From JAMWCX01 sp964352425 (GTDB taxonomy: Bacteria; Omnitrophota; Gorgyraeia; 2-01-FULL-45-10), in NCBI GenBank assembly GCA_964352425.1, contig CAYGRZ010000004.1, forward strand, positions 12,620 through 76,619: a DNA stretch of 64,000 nt, given 5' to 3'. The notes beneath the pieces were generated by a model. That model was not told where the DNA came from. It ran no database searches and was given only the letters and a program-made list of their open reading frames with translations. The translations under genes were made by a program, and so were the position numbers. This document shows positions 1 through 9,855 of the stretch, one piece after another (the first letter of the stretch is position 1; every line of letters starts with the position of its first letter).

Positions 1-3000
1 GTTTATCGTATCCTGGAGCTGGTCGCGGAAGCCATAGGCGCCGCTCGTCTGGTAGAATCCGCGGCGCGCCCAAATACGCTCGGCGAGCGCCTGGTACTTA
101 AGCCAGTTCTGGTACCGGTCGAACTCGGGCGAGCTCGTCTCGACCTTCACGGTCTCCATGAGGCCCAGCCACCATCTTCTGGTATCGGCGAGGCTCTTCT
201 TGGCCGCTTCGATATCCTTATATTTCTTTATGATGCCGACGGCCTCTTTCATCCGGTCGGTCTGGCCGAGGATGATCGCCACCGAAGCTTGCCCGCGCGC
301 GGGGACCTCCAGCGTCGCCAGAAATGCAGCCACCTGGCCGTCGTCGGTCAGCTGCGTGGCATCCGGGGAACCCATCTCGACCATGTACGGCCGCGCGACA
401 GTGCGGCCGGTCCCGAAGAAACGCCCTCGCCGTATCTCGTGGGATTCCGACTGCACCGACATCGATACGAACGCAGGACCTGAACGGAAGATGTTGCGCG
501 GGTTCTCGTAGAAGAGCGCGTCGAGCTTCTTATCATAGCGGGTGGGCAGCGGCCCCGACTTCTCGGGCATGAACCCGAGCACCATCTGGAAGTACGGCGC
601 GACCCTCATCTTTCTCGGATGGTCGGCGCTATTCTTTATCGTCAGCAGGTACACCCCCGTCGGCTCGTCCGGCGGAACGAAGACGGCCAGTTCCGTCGAG
701 ATCGTCCCGTCCGTCATGCGGAAGACAGCACTGCCGTCGACCGAGAACGCGCACTCGTGCGCGGCACCCGGCTTATTCAGCGGGTGGTATGTCGGGGAGT
801 ACCATTCGTTGGTGTCCCGGTCATAGAGGTAGATCGCCTCGGACGGTATCTCGCGCGTCACCATATCGGCCCAGTCGGGCGTCAGGCGGTTCTGCTGCGA
901 ATTGCCGTTGCACGAGGTGTGTAAGCCCCGGTTCGTCACCATGACCGAATGTATGGCGTTGGAGACCGCGTGGTCGATCGGCCTGGGCGTGAACGGCGTC
1001 TTCACGACGAGCGTGTTGCCGTCCTTGGTAAAGTCCGAGTACGGCACCGGCGTCCCCAGGGGTATCTCGCCGTGGCCGATCAAGAGAGCCCTCTTCTTCT
1101 TTTCCGGCGGCGGCGTCTTCGGAACCTGAGCCTTGATATACTTTTTGGCGAGCTCAACAGCCTTCTCTTTGTTCTTGGCGTACCCGATTAAAAGCTGCAT
1201 CGTCACGGATCCCTTCGCTCCCACTGCCGCGTTCAGCATGAGGCTGCCGATCGGATCGAAGGTCGGGTATTCGTCGGTGTCGCGCGGGCTTAAGAAATCG
1301 AGCGTCTCGAGGATGCGGGGCGACCAGATGCTCCTGGCGCGGCCGATAAAATCGAAGCGTGACGTCGAGAACCCCTCCGGCGCGACATCGCTTGCGAGAA
1401 CACCGGTCGACTTGGTGCTCTTCTGCGACGAGACGATAGCGTTGACCGAGCTGTCATACCCCATCTCAGGATAGAGGCGCTGGTACTGCGTGTGGAACCT
1501 GTCGTGGAGGCCGCCATTCAGGACCCACTCGAGATACGGTACGACTTTAAGCGCTCGCGGCTTGTCCGTCAGGTTCTCGATCTTTATCTTCCAGATCTCA
1601 GCGGTCGCGTCCTGGTCGGGCAGGCTGATCTCGACGGTCGTCAGGATGCCGTTCGCGGAATTGATTACCTTGAGCGAGCCGTCGCACTGCTCGACGATCG
1701 AGGGGGCGAACTTCTCCGCCGGGCAATTACCCACGACCGGCCAGAACCGCTTGGGGCTTGAGGCGCTCTGGGCCGTATCGACGACGAATATGATCCTGCC
1801 GCACGGATCGACCGTGTCATACGAGCGCCGCGTGATATCGCATTCCTTGCCGGTGAGCTCGCTGTAACCCGCGCCGTCTTCTCTCACGATCGTTTTGTAT
1901 TCCCTGTTGCAAAGTTCGTAGCTCGCCAGGCGGCACTTGCGGTTTCTGAGGCTCAGGGTGCGAAGGATAAATGAGGCCGCGATACAGACGAGGAGAGCCA
2001 CTATTATTAGGATGGCAACCTGGCCAGGCGACATCGCCTGCAGGGCCGGGACTATCCCCTTGCCCCTGGCGGCCTCCTGGATGGCCCCTGACGTTGTCCA
2101 CGCGTAATCCCAATCCTTGCCGCGCGGCAGGTAAAAAGGTATGAGGAGCGGCGCCCATGTCGCGAAACGCTTGACGCCTTCGGGGATATATCGCTGTGCC
2201 GATGCCTTCCCTATAAAGCGGCCTATTCTTTCGTCGAGCCTGTCCATGCCGAGGAAGCTTAAGTTCACCAGTGTGGCGACTCTTAAGCCCATATGGTCCA
2301 TCCATATGAGAACGCGGAACCAGTCGAAGGCCAGCACCCAGACAAAGACCTGGAGGCTCCACTGCCGGAATGCTTCCGGCGTCATCGCGAAATTATTAAA
2401 GATGCACGTGAAGGTGTGGATCATGCCGTCCTGGTTATACCAGGTCGGGTCCGGCATCATGCGCAGGAACGTGAAGATGATGGGCGACATCCAGAGGCCC
2501 CACCGGAGGACGTATATCATGTGCTCGACCAGCTGCGCGAACCCCGCCTTCGAGAAGAAGAACTTGATAGGGGTCTTGTCTTTCTCAAAATACGCCTGCA
2601 TGAAGACCTTGTTGATGGCAAAGAGCCACGCGGCGATGGACCAGTTGATGACACCCGCCAGAGATTCAAGAAAAAGCAGCTTGGCTCCTCCGGTGCACTG
2701 CCCCAAATCCATGTGCCCCCATTTCATAACCAAGGGCCACGTGTTATAAAAACCTTCCGAAGAAAAAGTCGCCGCATTGTACTGATTTAATCGAGCCGGT
2801 GCTAAAACGGTGCTTACATAAAGGTTGAACTTTTCCACGATCACCGGGACTTGTAGAGTATCCAGATAGAATGCCATGGCGCTTCCCAAAAATGCGCCCA
2901 GGCACGAATCGACGAAGTAGAGCCGCCATGTCTGGATCTTGCCCTGGCGCTTCATTGCCCAGACGGCATCTCTTAGGAAGCTTACGCCGCCTGAGGACAG

Positions 3001-4935
3001 GACTCCTATAATAAGGCCGAAGAGGCAGCGGTGTCCCATCGGCCACTGAACCATACCCCTGGTCAGGGCGAAGGCAAATCCGAACCCGACGACCACTCCC
3101 CTGGCGTAGAGGCTCCCGTCACTGTAGCTATACTGCGCGCGTTCGAAGAACTTGAGGCTGCCGTCAAAGGTCTCGATTATGGTCTTGAGGAGCGGAAAGA
3201 TTAGTGCGCCGCAGACGATGCCGATCAGTATCGGCATGCCGCCCATTATCTTCTGGGCCACGGGCCAGCTCACGATCATGTAGAGAGCGTACATAATCGC
3301 CACAAGGATGGCGCTGTAAGCCATACCCTTCTTCATGCCGGCGTTTACGTGCTTTGAGATCGTCTCAGCCGTAGGCGCGACGCTGTGGCCGCCGTCCAGG
3401 AGGCCGCCCGTTATGAGATAGACTTCCGCCCACAGGCCGCCGTATGAAAGCATCGTCGTTACTATCGCGGTGATTGCCCTCAAGCCGATCGGCAGTTTTG
3501 CGACGAAGGCAACCGAACCGAGGTTTGCGATGACCGGGGCAACGACGGCACCGAGCGAGACAAGAAATATCGAAAGGTGCGCCTTGGGGGCCTTGAGCAG
3601 CCTCGACTTCGTCACGAGGCCGATCCCGTTCATGACGATCTCGTTGAAGACGAACATGACGATGATCCTGCCGATGAATTCTGTTATGTGCGGCCACGCG
3701 GCGAGGAGCCCCGCGCTTATGGTGCCGCCCAACACTTTTAGGAGGCCGACGCTCTCCAGGAGCAGCAGCCAGTTGAAGATGTACGGCGCGGCAAAGATGA
3801 ACGCGGCGCTTGCCGCTTTCAGGTGCCTGCCGGACGAGGCGATCGAGCGGGCATTGGCCGCATGATAGACGACGACGGTGATCGTCGCTACCCAGTTACT
3901 GAACATGAGAAGCTGCATCCACGAGGACGGGGCCGCCAGGACGCCAAGCTTGCTCGAGGCGACCGCTAGTAACCCCGTGAAGAGAGTATTCTGGAAAGTC
4001 TCCGCCGGTGTCAGGTGCCTGCCGGTCAGCCCGCGCTTCAAAAGCTCTGCTATGGCTGCGCCCGCAAGCCCGGCTCCGAGAAAACCGAATGAGGTGGTGG
4101 CCTGCAGCGAGGGCGCAAAGCCCTGAGAATAAACGAAGAGAGCGACAGCTGCAATCAGCATGGCGACAATGCCGTAGAGGACGTCCCGTGCAAGCCTCGT
4201 GAGAAGCGTCGCCGGTGATGACGATAATTTCGCTATTTCTCTCATGACCTCATTGCGCGTGCATACGACGCGGGGACGGAAGATCATGCCAAGGAGCGCA
4301 GCTATGAGCGCCAATAGCGCCGCGAGCGCCGCGGCCGCGGCTGCCTTTACGAAGATGATATTCTTCTGGAACAGCGACATCTTATAGAAGTTGAGGTCAA
4401 AATATATTATACCCTCGAGCTTCTTGGACATATCCCGCGGGATGATGAGAATAACGACCTCCTTAAGCTCACCTATCCTGTTCCAGTCAACCGGTTCCCG
4501 GATATAGTTCCAGCCTGTGCTGACGGGAAGCGAGACGACCTGCGCGGAAGGCCTGTCCCCCTTGACCTCCAGCCTTATCGAGATCTGGCCCAGCTGTTCC
4601 GGGGTCGAGACCCTGGCAGCGGCCATGAAAGCGTCCACAACGTCAGCCTTGAATTTCGGCGGATACTTCTTTATTACGGGGCCGATGAGCCCTCCCGGCA
4701 ATATCGTGTAGTCGAATTTTATGACATCTTTCTTGAGGGATCCGTCAGCCTCGGAGGTCACGTCGCCCATGGCCGGGCCCTCATTGTACATGACCTTCTC
4801 TTCGGCTTCCAGGATGCTGAACCCCGTCGGATCGTTCACGATCGTGGCGCGCTCATCGGCACACTCGGCGATAGACGCCGAGGCAGCCGCCAGAACCGCC
4901 AGGGCCGCCATGATGCGAAGACCTCTCCGGAACAT
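1..4935 (-). CDS. Multi-spanning membrane protein with C-terminal GH94 domain (NdvB/cyclic beta-1,2-glucan synthase C-terminal type), truncated by window edge
   Basis: An open frame of 1,645 codons runs off the left edge without a stop. A signal peptide (about residues 1-25) is followed by a beta-rich soluble domain to about 190. Many hydrophobic segments fill residues 193-995. Two carbohydrate-binding domains of the old glycosyltransferase-36 type follow (about 1000-1280 and 1285-1560). The last 36 residues match the entry of the GH94 catalytic domain, with motifs WLKYQALAERIWAR and FRDQLQD. GH94 enzymes are inverting phosphorylases; in cyclic beta-1,2-glucan synthase this domain sets chain length. 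The large membrane region in front of the sugar-binding domains is unlike ordinary soluble GH94 phosphorylases. ATG at 4935 follows GGGGAGG by 4 nt. An in-frame ATG at 4965 behind GAGGAG is an alternative. Last gene of the glucan cluster, 79 bp after the TPR gene. Enzyme activity cannot be judged because the catalytic core lies outside the window. Confidence 0.8.
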   Translation of the reverse strand, partial: MFRRGLRIMAALAVLAAASASIAECADERATIVNDPTGFSILEAEEKVMYNEGPAMGDVTSEADGSLKKDVIKFDYTILPGGLIGPVIKKYPPKFKADVVDAFMAAARVSTPEQLGQISIRLEVKGDRPSAQVVSLPVSTGWNYIREPVDWNRIGELKEVVILIIPRDMSKKLEGIIYFDLNFYKMSLFQKNIIFVKAAAAAALAALLALIAALLGMIFRPRVVCTRNEVMREIAKLSSSPATLLTRLARDVLYGIVAMLIAAVALFVYSQGFAPSLQATTSFGFLGAGLAGAAIAELLKRGLTGRHLTPAETFQNTLFTGLLAVASSKLGVLAAPSSWMQLLMFSNWVATITVVVYHAANARSIASSGRHLKAASAAFIFAAPYIFNWLLLLESVGLLKVLGGTISAGLLAAWPHITEFIGRIIVMFVFNEIVMNGIGLVTKSRLLKAPKAHLSIFLVSLGAVVAPVIANLGSVAFVAKLPIGLRAITAIVTTMLSYGGLWAEVYLITGGLLDGGHSVAPTAETISKHVNAGMKKGMAYSAILVAIMYALYMIVSWPVAQKIMGGMPILIGIVCGALIFPLLKTIIETFDGSLKFFERAQYSYSDGSLYARGVVVGFGFAFALTRGMVQWPMGHRCLFGLIIGVLSSGGVSFLRDAVWAMKRQGKIQTWRLYFVDSCLGAFLGSAMAFYLDTLQVPVIVEKFNLYVSTVLAPARLNQYNAATFSSEGFYNTWPLVMKWGHMDLGQCTGGAKLLFLESLAGVINWSIAAWLFAINKVFMQAYFEKDKTPIKFFFSKAGFAQLVEHMIYVLRWGLWMSPIIFTFLRMMPDPTWYNQDGMIHTFTCIFNNFAMTPEAFRQWSLQVFVWVLAFDWFRVLIWMDHMGLRVATLVNLSFLGMDRLDERIGRFIGKASAQRYIPEGVKRFATWAPLLIPFYLPRGKDWDYAWTTSGAIQEAARGKGIVPALQAMSPGQVAILIIVALLVCIAASFILRTLSLRNRKCRLASYELCNREYKTIVREDGAGYSELTGKECDITRRSYDTVDPCGRIIFVVDTAQSASSPKRFWPVVGNCPAEKFAPSIVEQCDGSLKVINSANGILTTVEISLPDQDATAEIWKIKIENLTDKPRALKVVPYLEWVLNGGLHDRFHTQYQRLYPEMGYDSSVNAIVSSQKSTKSTGVLASDVAPEGFSTSRFDFIGRARSIWSPRILETLDFLSPRDTDEYPTFDPIGSLMLNAAVGAKGSVTMQLLIGYAKNKEKAVELAKKYIKAQVPKTPPPEKKKRALLIGHGEIPLGTPVPYSDFTKDGNTLVVKTPFTPRPIDHAVSNAIHSVMVTNRGLHTSCNGNSQQNRLTPDWADMVTREIPSEAIYLYDRDTNEWYSPTYHPLNKPGAAHECAFSVDGSAVFRMTDGTISTELAVFVPPDEPTGVYLLTIKNSADHPRKMRVAPYFQMVLGFMPEKSGPLPTRYDKKLDALFYENPRNIFRSGPAFVSMSVQSESHEIRRGRFFGTGRTVARPYMVEMGSPDATQLTDDGQVAAFLATLEVPARGQASVAIILGQTDRMKEAVGIIKKYKDIEAAKKSLADTRRWWLGLMETVKVETSSPEFDRYQNWLKYQALAERIWARRGFYQTSGAYGFRDQLQDTIN

Positions 4936-4945
4936 TCTTCCTCCC

Positions 4946-4961
4946 CACATGTTATCATGTG
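4946..4961. repeat. Small perfect inverted repeat next to the GH94 gene start
   Basis: CACATG and CATGTG flank the tetranucleotide TTAT in the 79-bp gap between the TPR gene and the GH94 gene. On the minus strand it lies just upstream of the GGGGAGG ribosome-binding site. It could form a 6-bp hairpin in the mRNA or act as a short operator. It may also be chance. Confidence 0.3.
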
Positions 4962-5014
4962 CCATGGTGAATGATACTCCTCTTTATGCTTCGACAGTGC
5001 TTGGTATAAATCTA

Positions 5015-6835
5015 TTATTTAACGACCACGACCAGCGTCAGGTCCTTCGCCGCGTCTTTCCTTAAACCCTTATCCGGCGTGCGCACGAGCCCAAAATCAT
5101 CCAGCTTCGCGGATATCTTGTAGGTTCCCGGCTCGGACGGCGCCTTCCAGGACTTGGACGGTGATTCCTTGTCGTCGGCGAAACTGCCGTTCTCAGAGGC
5201 CCAGTGCAGGACGAGCAGATCCGGCTCCGTCTCTTCCCTCAGCTCCTTCGGCAGGCGCGAGAGGTCCTCCTTGTCGAGTTGGTACTCATTGAACCGGTCT
5301 TTATCGTCCAGCCCCTCAAGGGCGACCTGTATCTGCGTGCCGGGGCCGACTTCGACCTGCAGCGAACCGTCGCCGGCAGTCGTCGTCTCGAGCTTCTGGC
5401 CGCCGGCCGTCGGAACGATCGCGCCGTTCGTCGGCATGTGAGGATCCCACACTTTGTACGAATCGCTGATGTCGCTGCCGAACTTGGGCGCGGCCTTCTG
5501 CTCCCGTATCTGCTTGATATCGTCGAGGATCGTCTGCGCCGCGAAGGAATACATGCTCGTCGGATCGACCTTCTGCAGCTTCTCGACAGCCGTCTCGTAA
5601 TTCTTGGCTCTGTAATAGAGGAGTCCTATCAGGACCTGGGCGAAATCGCCGGTGTTCTTCCTGTAATAGTTGTCGACGAGGCGCTGCAGCCCCTCTATCG
5701 CCTGCACCCTCGGCAGCTGCTCATAATAGAGCTTCGCGAGCATCTCGAATGCCTTGTCGAACCAGACGCTGTTCTGATACTTTGTCAGGAAGCCTTCGAG
5801 CGCATCCTGGGCCTTCACGTAATCCTTCTCCAGGTTGTAGCACATCGCTATCTTGTAACTGCAGTAGTCGACGACCTTCGACTCGCCGTAGCTGGCGCAG
5901 TAGGCCTCATAATACCGCCTGGCCTCTTTATGCTTGCCCGCGGCGAAATACTTCTCGGCGATCTCCATCACCTTCGTCGCCATCTCTTCTTTCTCGAAAT
6001 ACGCGGGCGCGGAGGCCGCATACTGCTCATACAGGTACGTGGCGTTCTTCAGGTCGTGATTGGCAAAGCGGCCGTCGGCCGCCTTCTTTATTTCGTCGAG
6101 GACGCCGCGCGCGGTCGCCCTGTCAGCCTTTGCGGCAAAGATGATCTTCAGCTTCGTGCCGTATTGCACCAGCCCCATACGGTCCAGCTCGCCGCATACC
6201 CTGGCAAGCTCCCGCAGGTTCGCCCGGGGGTCGCTGCTGTACCGGGCTATCGCGGCCGCTATCCCGTCGAGTATCGCGTCCGACTTCTCCGACTGGAACT
6301 TCTCTTTGAAGACGAGGAACTTCAGCAGGTTCACGTCGATGATAAGGCTTTTCGACGCGGTCGCGGCCGCCCGATCCAGGTAGTGAAGCGCTTCGCTGTA
6401 ATAACGGTCGTTCACCGACATGTAGAGCCGTCCGGCCTCCAGGTCGTTAGATTTTGAAAGGCAGAGCAGCTGCTCGATCCTGATCCTGCCCAGGCCATAA
6501 TAGAGGACGTCCTTATTTTCTGCCGAGGCGTCCTGGGCCATGCTCTTCAGGTCGGAGGCGAGTTTTTCGTAATCGTCGTACGTCCTGCATTCCGAGCATG
6601 TCTCCTTGATCACGCCGAGCGCCGACTCCCCGTCCTTCGCCGCCAGGAGCCTCAACATGATATCGTTAAAGTCCAGCGTGTAGTTCGGCGCGTGGCCTGC
6701 GGCCGCATTTTCGGTTGCGGCGCTCCCGCCGCCGGCCGGCGAGGGGCCCTCGTCCTGCGTTGCTCGGGCCGCGCACCGGGTGTGCGCACACAGCGCAAAA
6801 ATAATCACGGATACAGCAAGGTCTATCTTTCTCAT
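5015..6835 (-). CDS. Secreted TPR-repeat protein with C-terminal Ig-like domain
   Basis: A 606-residue product. A hydrophobic signal peptide lies near the N-terminus. Residues about 60-440 are an alpha-helical tetratricopeptide array with repeated YY..K/A..Y patterns, as in periplasmic or outer-membrane TPR scaffolds. The C-terminal 130 residues look like a beta-sandwich that ends in TLVVVVK. No catalytic motif is visible. I chose ATG at 6835 because AAGAGG sits 8 nt before it; a GTG at 6844 would overlap the preceding stop as GTGA but lies directly on the Shine-Dalgarno sequence. Either way it is translationally coupled to the upstream GH144-like gene. By position it probably acts as an adaptor for the glycan enzymes in the envelope. 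That role is inferred. Confidence 0.75.
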   Translation of the reverse strand: MRKIDLAVSVIIFALCAHTRCAARATQDEGPSPAGGGSAATENAAAGHAPNYTLDFNDIMLRLLAAKDGESALGVIKETCSECRTYDDYEKLASDLKSMAQDASAENKDVLYYGLGRIRIEQLLCLSKSNDLEAGRLYMSVNDRYYSEALHYLDRAAATASKSLIIDVNLLKFLVFKEKFQSEKSDAILDGIAAAIARYSSDPRANLRELARVCGELDRMGLVQYGTKLKIIFAAKADRATARGVLDEIKKAADGRFANHDLKNATYLYEQYAASAPAYFEKEEMATKVMEIAEKYFAAGKHKEARRYYEAYCASYGESKVVDYCSYKIAMCYNLEKDYVKAQDALEGFLTKYQNSVWFDKAFEMLAKLYYEQLPRVQAIEGLQRLVDNYYRKNTGDFAQVLIGLLYYRAKNYETAVEKLQKVDPTSMYSFAAQTILDDIKQIREQKAAPKFGSDISDSYKVWDPHMPTNGAIVPTAGGQKLETTTAGDGSLQVEVGPGTQIQVALEGLDDKDRFNEYQLDKEDLSRLPKELREETEPDLLVLHWASENGSFADDKESPSKSWKAPSEPGTYKISAKLDDFGLVRTPDKGLRKDAAKDLTLVVVVK

Positions 6836-6840
6836 CACGG

Positions 6841-9132
6841 TCACCTCTTCTTTACGTTGGTAAAGCCCGCTTTCACAAGCGCTTCCTTTACATATGTGTT
6901 CTTCATGAAGTTCTTCCAGACGAACCCCGTCCGGAAGTTCTCTACCGGTATCAGGAACATCCCCACCCCTATGCCGTAGTAGGTCGGGGCGTACCAGTTC
7001 AGGTCGAGGTTATATGAGTCCTTGAGGCCGTACTGCCCCCAGAGGTTCGGATAGGTCACGTACATATATTTCAGCGCGGATATCGATAAGTACGGAGCGA
7101 AGACGATGGAGCCCGCGGGCCCCGTCGGCGAGATGGTGCCGTCGTACTGCGGCTCGCCGTTGCCCGCCGGCGGCGGCCCGAAATGCATGACATAGCCGCC
7201 CGGCCTCGCCATCGATGTGATGCCCCAGCTGTTCGGCCCGTATCCCTTGAACTTGTCGGCGTTATCGATGCAGAACTGCCGGTTGGCCAGCGTCGCGTTG
7301 GTGGAGTTCTCGAACCAGTTGACGCCCTTCCTGTCGGTCATGCCGCGGAAGTCGAACCAGAGGTTGGCATACTGGTAGGAGAAGAGCGCCCCGTGCCAGC
7401 TGTAGATGAAGCTCTTTCCGTTCTCGTAAGCGCCGGACTGCCGTGTCCACGCGTAAAAGGAGTCGGGGGTGACCGGGTGCGTCGGCGAGCCTATCGCCAG
7501 CAGCGATATCAGGATGACTTCGTCGGTGTAGTAGTCCCAGTATGAACCGAGGAAGCCCCGTTCGGGCGACCACCCCATCGAGAAGGTGTTGAGGTACGGC
7601 CCCGCGTCCTTCGAGAGGAATTTTTCCCACTCCACCCTCATGTATATCGCCTCCGCCCTCGTCTGCACGTCGCCGCCGAAATATTCACCGGCCGCCAGCG
7701 CCCCGGCGACGAGGATCGCGGTGTCGACGGTAGATATCTCCGCCTTGCCGGCGCGGCGCGCCGTGTGCCTGTTCAGGAAATGATAAAAAAATCCGTATCT
7801 GCCTTCCGCGAGGCTCTCCTCGGCGCCCGGCAGGGGCAGGAAGGTGTCCAGCGTCATCAGGACCCTCTGCCTCGCCTCATCCTTATCGATCCATTTCCTC
7901 TCGGCGCCTATGCACAGCGCCGCGAGCCCCAGCCCCGTCGCCGCGATCGACGCGTCGCCGCCCCCGGAGGTATCGGCAAAGAGGCCCGTCTTCGGGTCCT
8001 GGTGGTCCCTGAAGAATTCGAACGCCTTCCTTTCGATGAGGTTAAGGAATTCGTCATCGGTGATCGATTCGACGCCGCACTCTATCAGCGCACCGGTCGG
8101 TTTCTCATTACCCCGTATGTCGGCGGCGAGGGCCCGCACCTGGTAGGTGTGAAGCTGCCTGACCGTATCCGGGGCCCAATCTATCTTGAAAACCCTCTTG
8201 TTGACATTGTAATCGGTGCCTATGGTCCGCCACGTGGCGCCCGTATCGGTGGAATATTCGAACCTGACGCTCTCGAGAAAATGGTTGTCGCGTATGCCGT
8301 CCGAGCGTATCTCGAGCTGGTTGGCGCCCTTGAAGACGGGGCACTGGGCCCCGGGCGCGCCGTTGACCTTAAAGCTGTTCGGGTCGGGCGCCTTTACGGG
8401 CTTGACATCCTCGTCTTTGGCGAACAATACCTCATCCGGCCTGTAACCGAAGATCATCTCATCGACGTACACGACCCCTTTCTTGTTGCCCGCCTTGTTC
8501 TCGAAGACGAAGACCAGCTCCAGCAGTTTCGACCGGTCGGAGATCTTCGCAAAGGCCTTCAGCGGTATCGTCACCTTCCTCCAGTCCTGCCCCATGATCC
8601 CGCCTTTTATATAGGCGTTCATGTATACATAAGTCGTGATGTCCCTGCCATACGTGAAGGCGCCGTCGCCGTCCGTATCCTCGTGCAGCTCGACCTTTAT
8701 ATTGCCGCCCTCCTCGAGGCCCCGCACCCAGAACGAAAGGTAACTGTACTCCGTCAGGTCCAGCGTCTCGGTCGCGCCGGGCTTGCCCGTGACCTCTTTG
8801 CCGAGCTTTATCCAGTAGTAGGTGAACTCGCCCGGGTTCTGCACATCGTAGTCGAGCCTTACCGCGTAGCCCGTATTGCCCAGCACGCAGCCGTCATCGT
8901 GCTCGACAGCCACAGAGAGCGTGCCCGGCCTGTTGTCGTCGCCGCCCGACATGCCGCCGAGTTCGGTGAACGCGGTGCCGTTCGAATAATCGGCCAGGAG
9001 AAGCGGTTTTACGAATTTTATCGGGAAGCGCTGTTCCTGCGCCAGAGAGTGCGTATGTAAAAAGAGGGTAAAAAGTGCGGGGACAAAAGCTGACAATGCA
9101 AGTTTTCGAAACGCGCCGTTCCAGGCTCCCAT
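6841..9132 (-). CDS. Secreted glycoamylase-family (PF10091/GH144-like) enzyme with N-terminal carbohydrate-binding beta-sandwich
   Basis: A 763-residue product. Signal peptide residues 1-31 end in HSLAQ. A CBM11/CIA30-like beta-sandwich follows (about 35-250), ending in GVVYVDEMIFGYRP, then an Ig/fibronectin-like linker (about 260-355). The (alpha/alpha)6-type glycoamylase domain spans about 358-755 and shows the family signature around LAIGSPTHPVTPDSFYAW. Proteins with this domain include GH144 endo-beta-1,2-glucanases and the middle domain of cyclic beta-1,2-glucan synthase, so a beta-1,2-glucan substrate is the best guess. The frame is open further upstream to 9357, but that extension overlaps the previous gene and has no signal peptide. 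ATG 9132 has AGAGGAAG 7 nt upstream. The beta-sandwich is related to the stand-alone protein encoded just before it. Confidence 0.82.
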   Translation of the reverse strand: MGAWNGAFRKLALSAFVPALFTLFLHTHSLAQEQRFPIKFVKPLLLADYSNGTAFTELGGMSGGDDNRPGTLSVAVEHDDGCVLGNTGYAVRLDYDVQNPGEFTYYWIKLGKEVTGKPGATETLDLTEYSYLSFWVRGLEEGGNIKVELHEDTDGDGAFTYGRDITTYVYMNAYIKGGIMGQDWRKVTIPLKAFAKISDRSKLLELVFVFENKAGNKKGVVYVDEMIFGYRPDEVLFAKDEDVKPVKAPDPNSFKVNGAPGAQCPVFKGANQLEIRSDGIRDNHFLESVRFEYSTDTGATWRTIGTDYNVNKRVFKIDWAPDTVRQLHTYQVRALAADIRGNEKPTGALIECGVESITDDEFLNLIERKAFEFFRDHQDPKTGLFADTSGGGDASIAATGLGLAALCIGAERKWIDKDEARQRVLMTLDTFLPLPGAEESLAEGRYGFFYHFLNRHTARRAGKAEISTVDTAILVAGALAAGEYFGGDVQTRAEAIYMRVEWEKFLSKDAGPYLNTFSMGWSPERGFLGSYWDYYTDEVILISLLAIGSPTHPVTPDSFYAWTRQSGAYENGKSFIYSWHGALFSYQYANLWFDFRGMTDRKGVNWFENSTNATLANRQFCIDNADKFKGYGPNSWGITSMARPGGYVMHFGPPPAGNGEPQYDGTISPTGPAGSIVFAPYLSISALKYMYVTYPNLWGQYGLKDSYNLDLNWYAPTYYGIGVGMFLIPVENFRTGFVWKNFMKNTYVKEALVKAGFTNVKKR

Positions 9133-9153
9133 GGCAAGGCTTCCTCTACATAA

Positions 9154-9190
9154 AGCGGATAGGCGCTTCTGTGAGATGCGCCTATCCGCT
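9154..9190 (-). terminator. Hairpin between the small beta-sandwich gene and the GH144-like gene, possible attenuator
   Basis: Perfect 13-bp inverted repeat: arms 9154-9166 and 9178-9190 (AGCGGATAGGCGC and its complement) with an 11-nt loop. On the minus strand it begins 13 nt after the stop of the 207-residue protein and is followed by only TTTA. That is a weak U-tract, so it should terminate partially or protect the upstream mRNA 3' end. This would let the small protein, which has a very strong ribosome-binding site, be made in excess over the downstream enzymes. Confidence 0.6.
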
Positions 9191-9203
9191 GCGATACCGG
9201 TGC

Positions 9204-9827
9204 TTATTTGTTCTTCGTGAACCTGATGTTGTCTACGTAGATAACGCCCTTCTTGTTCGATGCGATCCTGTCTTCGAACACGACGACGAACTCGGTCAGA
9301 TTCGAGAAATCGGTCAACCCCTTGAACTCCTTCAGCGGGATGACGATATCCTGCCACGTATCGGTGACGCTGGTCACGTAGTAGCGGCCGATCTGCTTCG
9401 CGGTGTTCTTTAGCTCCACCTTGAAGACGGTGGTGTAACCGACTTTGCCGTCACCTTTGACCCACAAAGCGACGTTGTCATACTTCGACGCATCGAAGTT
9501 CTGGAGCATCATCCAGAAACCGTTGTACGCCGGGTTCTTGGACTCGACCGAATAGTCGAGCTTCATCGCGAAACCCGTCGAACCCTGCCTGTTGACGCTG
9601 TCAAACGCTTCGTTGCACCCCTGCGAGAAATCTGTGGGGTCTTTGTTCCACGCTCCGAAGTCACCTCCGATATTGTTCGGCTTCTCACCGCTGTTGAAGT
9701 CAGCGATAATGAACTCGTTCCCGCTGGCCTTTGCGGCAGCAGGCGCATCGGCTGCGCACGCGATGCCGGCCACGAGCACGACCGTCATGACCACTATCAT
9801 GGCGGCATAGATACATCTCTTAACCAT
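9204..9827 (-). CDS. Small secreted carbohydrate-binding-like beta-sandwich protein (CBM11/CIA30-like)
   Basis: A 207-residue product with a signal peptide (about 1-26, ending IACAADA). The rest is one beta-sandwich domain: opening FIIADFNSGEKPNN, a central WQDIVIPLKEF strand and a closing GVIYVDNIRF. This pattern occurs in galactose-binding-like carbohydrate modules. The same module forms the N-terminus of the next enzyme. The ribosome-binding site AAAGGAGGAGG, 2 nt before ATG, is the strongest in the window, which suggests abundant expression. It may be a free glycan-binding protein of the envelope or a substrate-capture partner. No catalytic residues are apparent. Confidence 0.78.
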   Translation of the reverse strand: MVKRCIYAAMIVVMTVVLVAGIACAADAPAAAKASGNEFIIADFNSGEKPNNIGGDFGAWNKDPTDFSQGCNEAFDSVNRQGSTGFAMKLDYSVESKNPAYNGFWMMLQNFDASKYDNVALWVKGDGKVGYTTVFKVELKNTAKQIGRYYVTSVTDTWQDIVIPLKEFKGLTDFSNLTEFVVVFEDRIASNKKGVIYVDNIRFTKNK

Positions 9828-9855
9828 AACCTCCTCCTTTCTTTTTCTTTTTAAA

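Noticed and set aside
5204..6457. Long plus-strand open frame of 417 codons opposite the TPR gene
   Set aside because: Antisense shadow in GC-rich DNA: Arg/Leu/Val-rich composition, no domain motif, no ribosome-binding site. The minus-strand frame has a signal peptide and TPR pattern.
7765..9060. Plus-strand open frame of 431 codons opposite the GH144-like gene
   Set aside because: Same antisense-shadow composition; the opposite strand encodes a clear enzyme with coherent domains.
9133..9357. Upstream extension of the GH144-like frame
   Set aside because: Overlaps the preceding gene and would hide the signal peptide that begins at ATG 9132.
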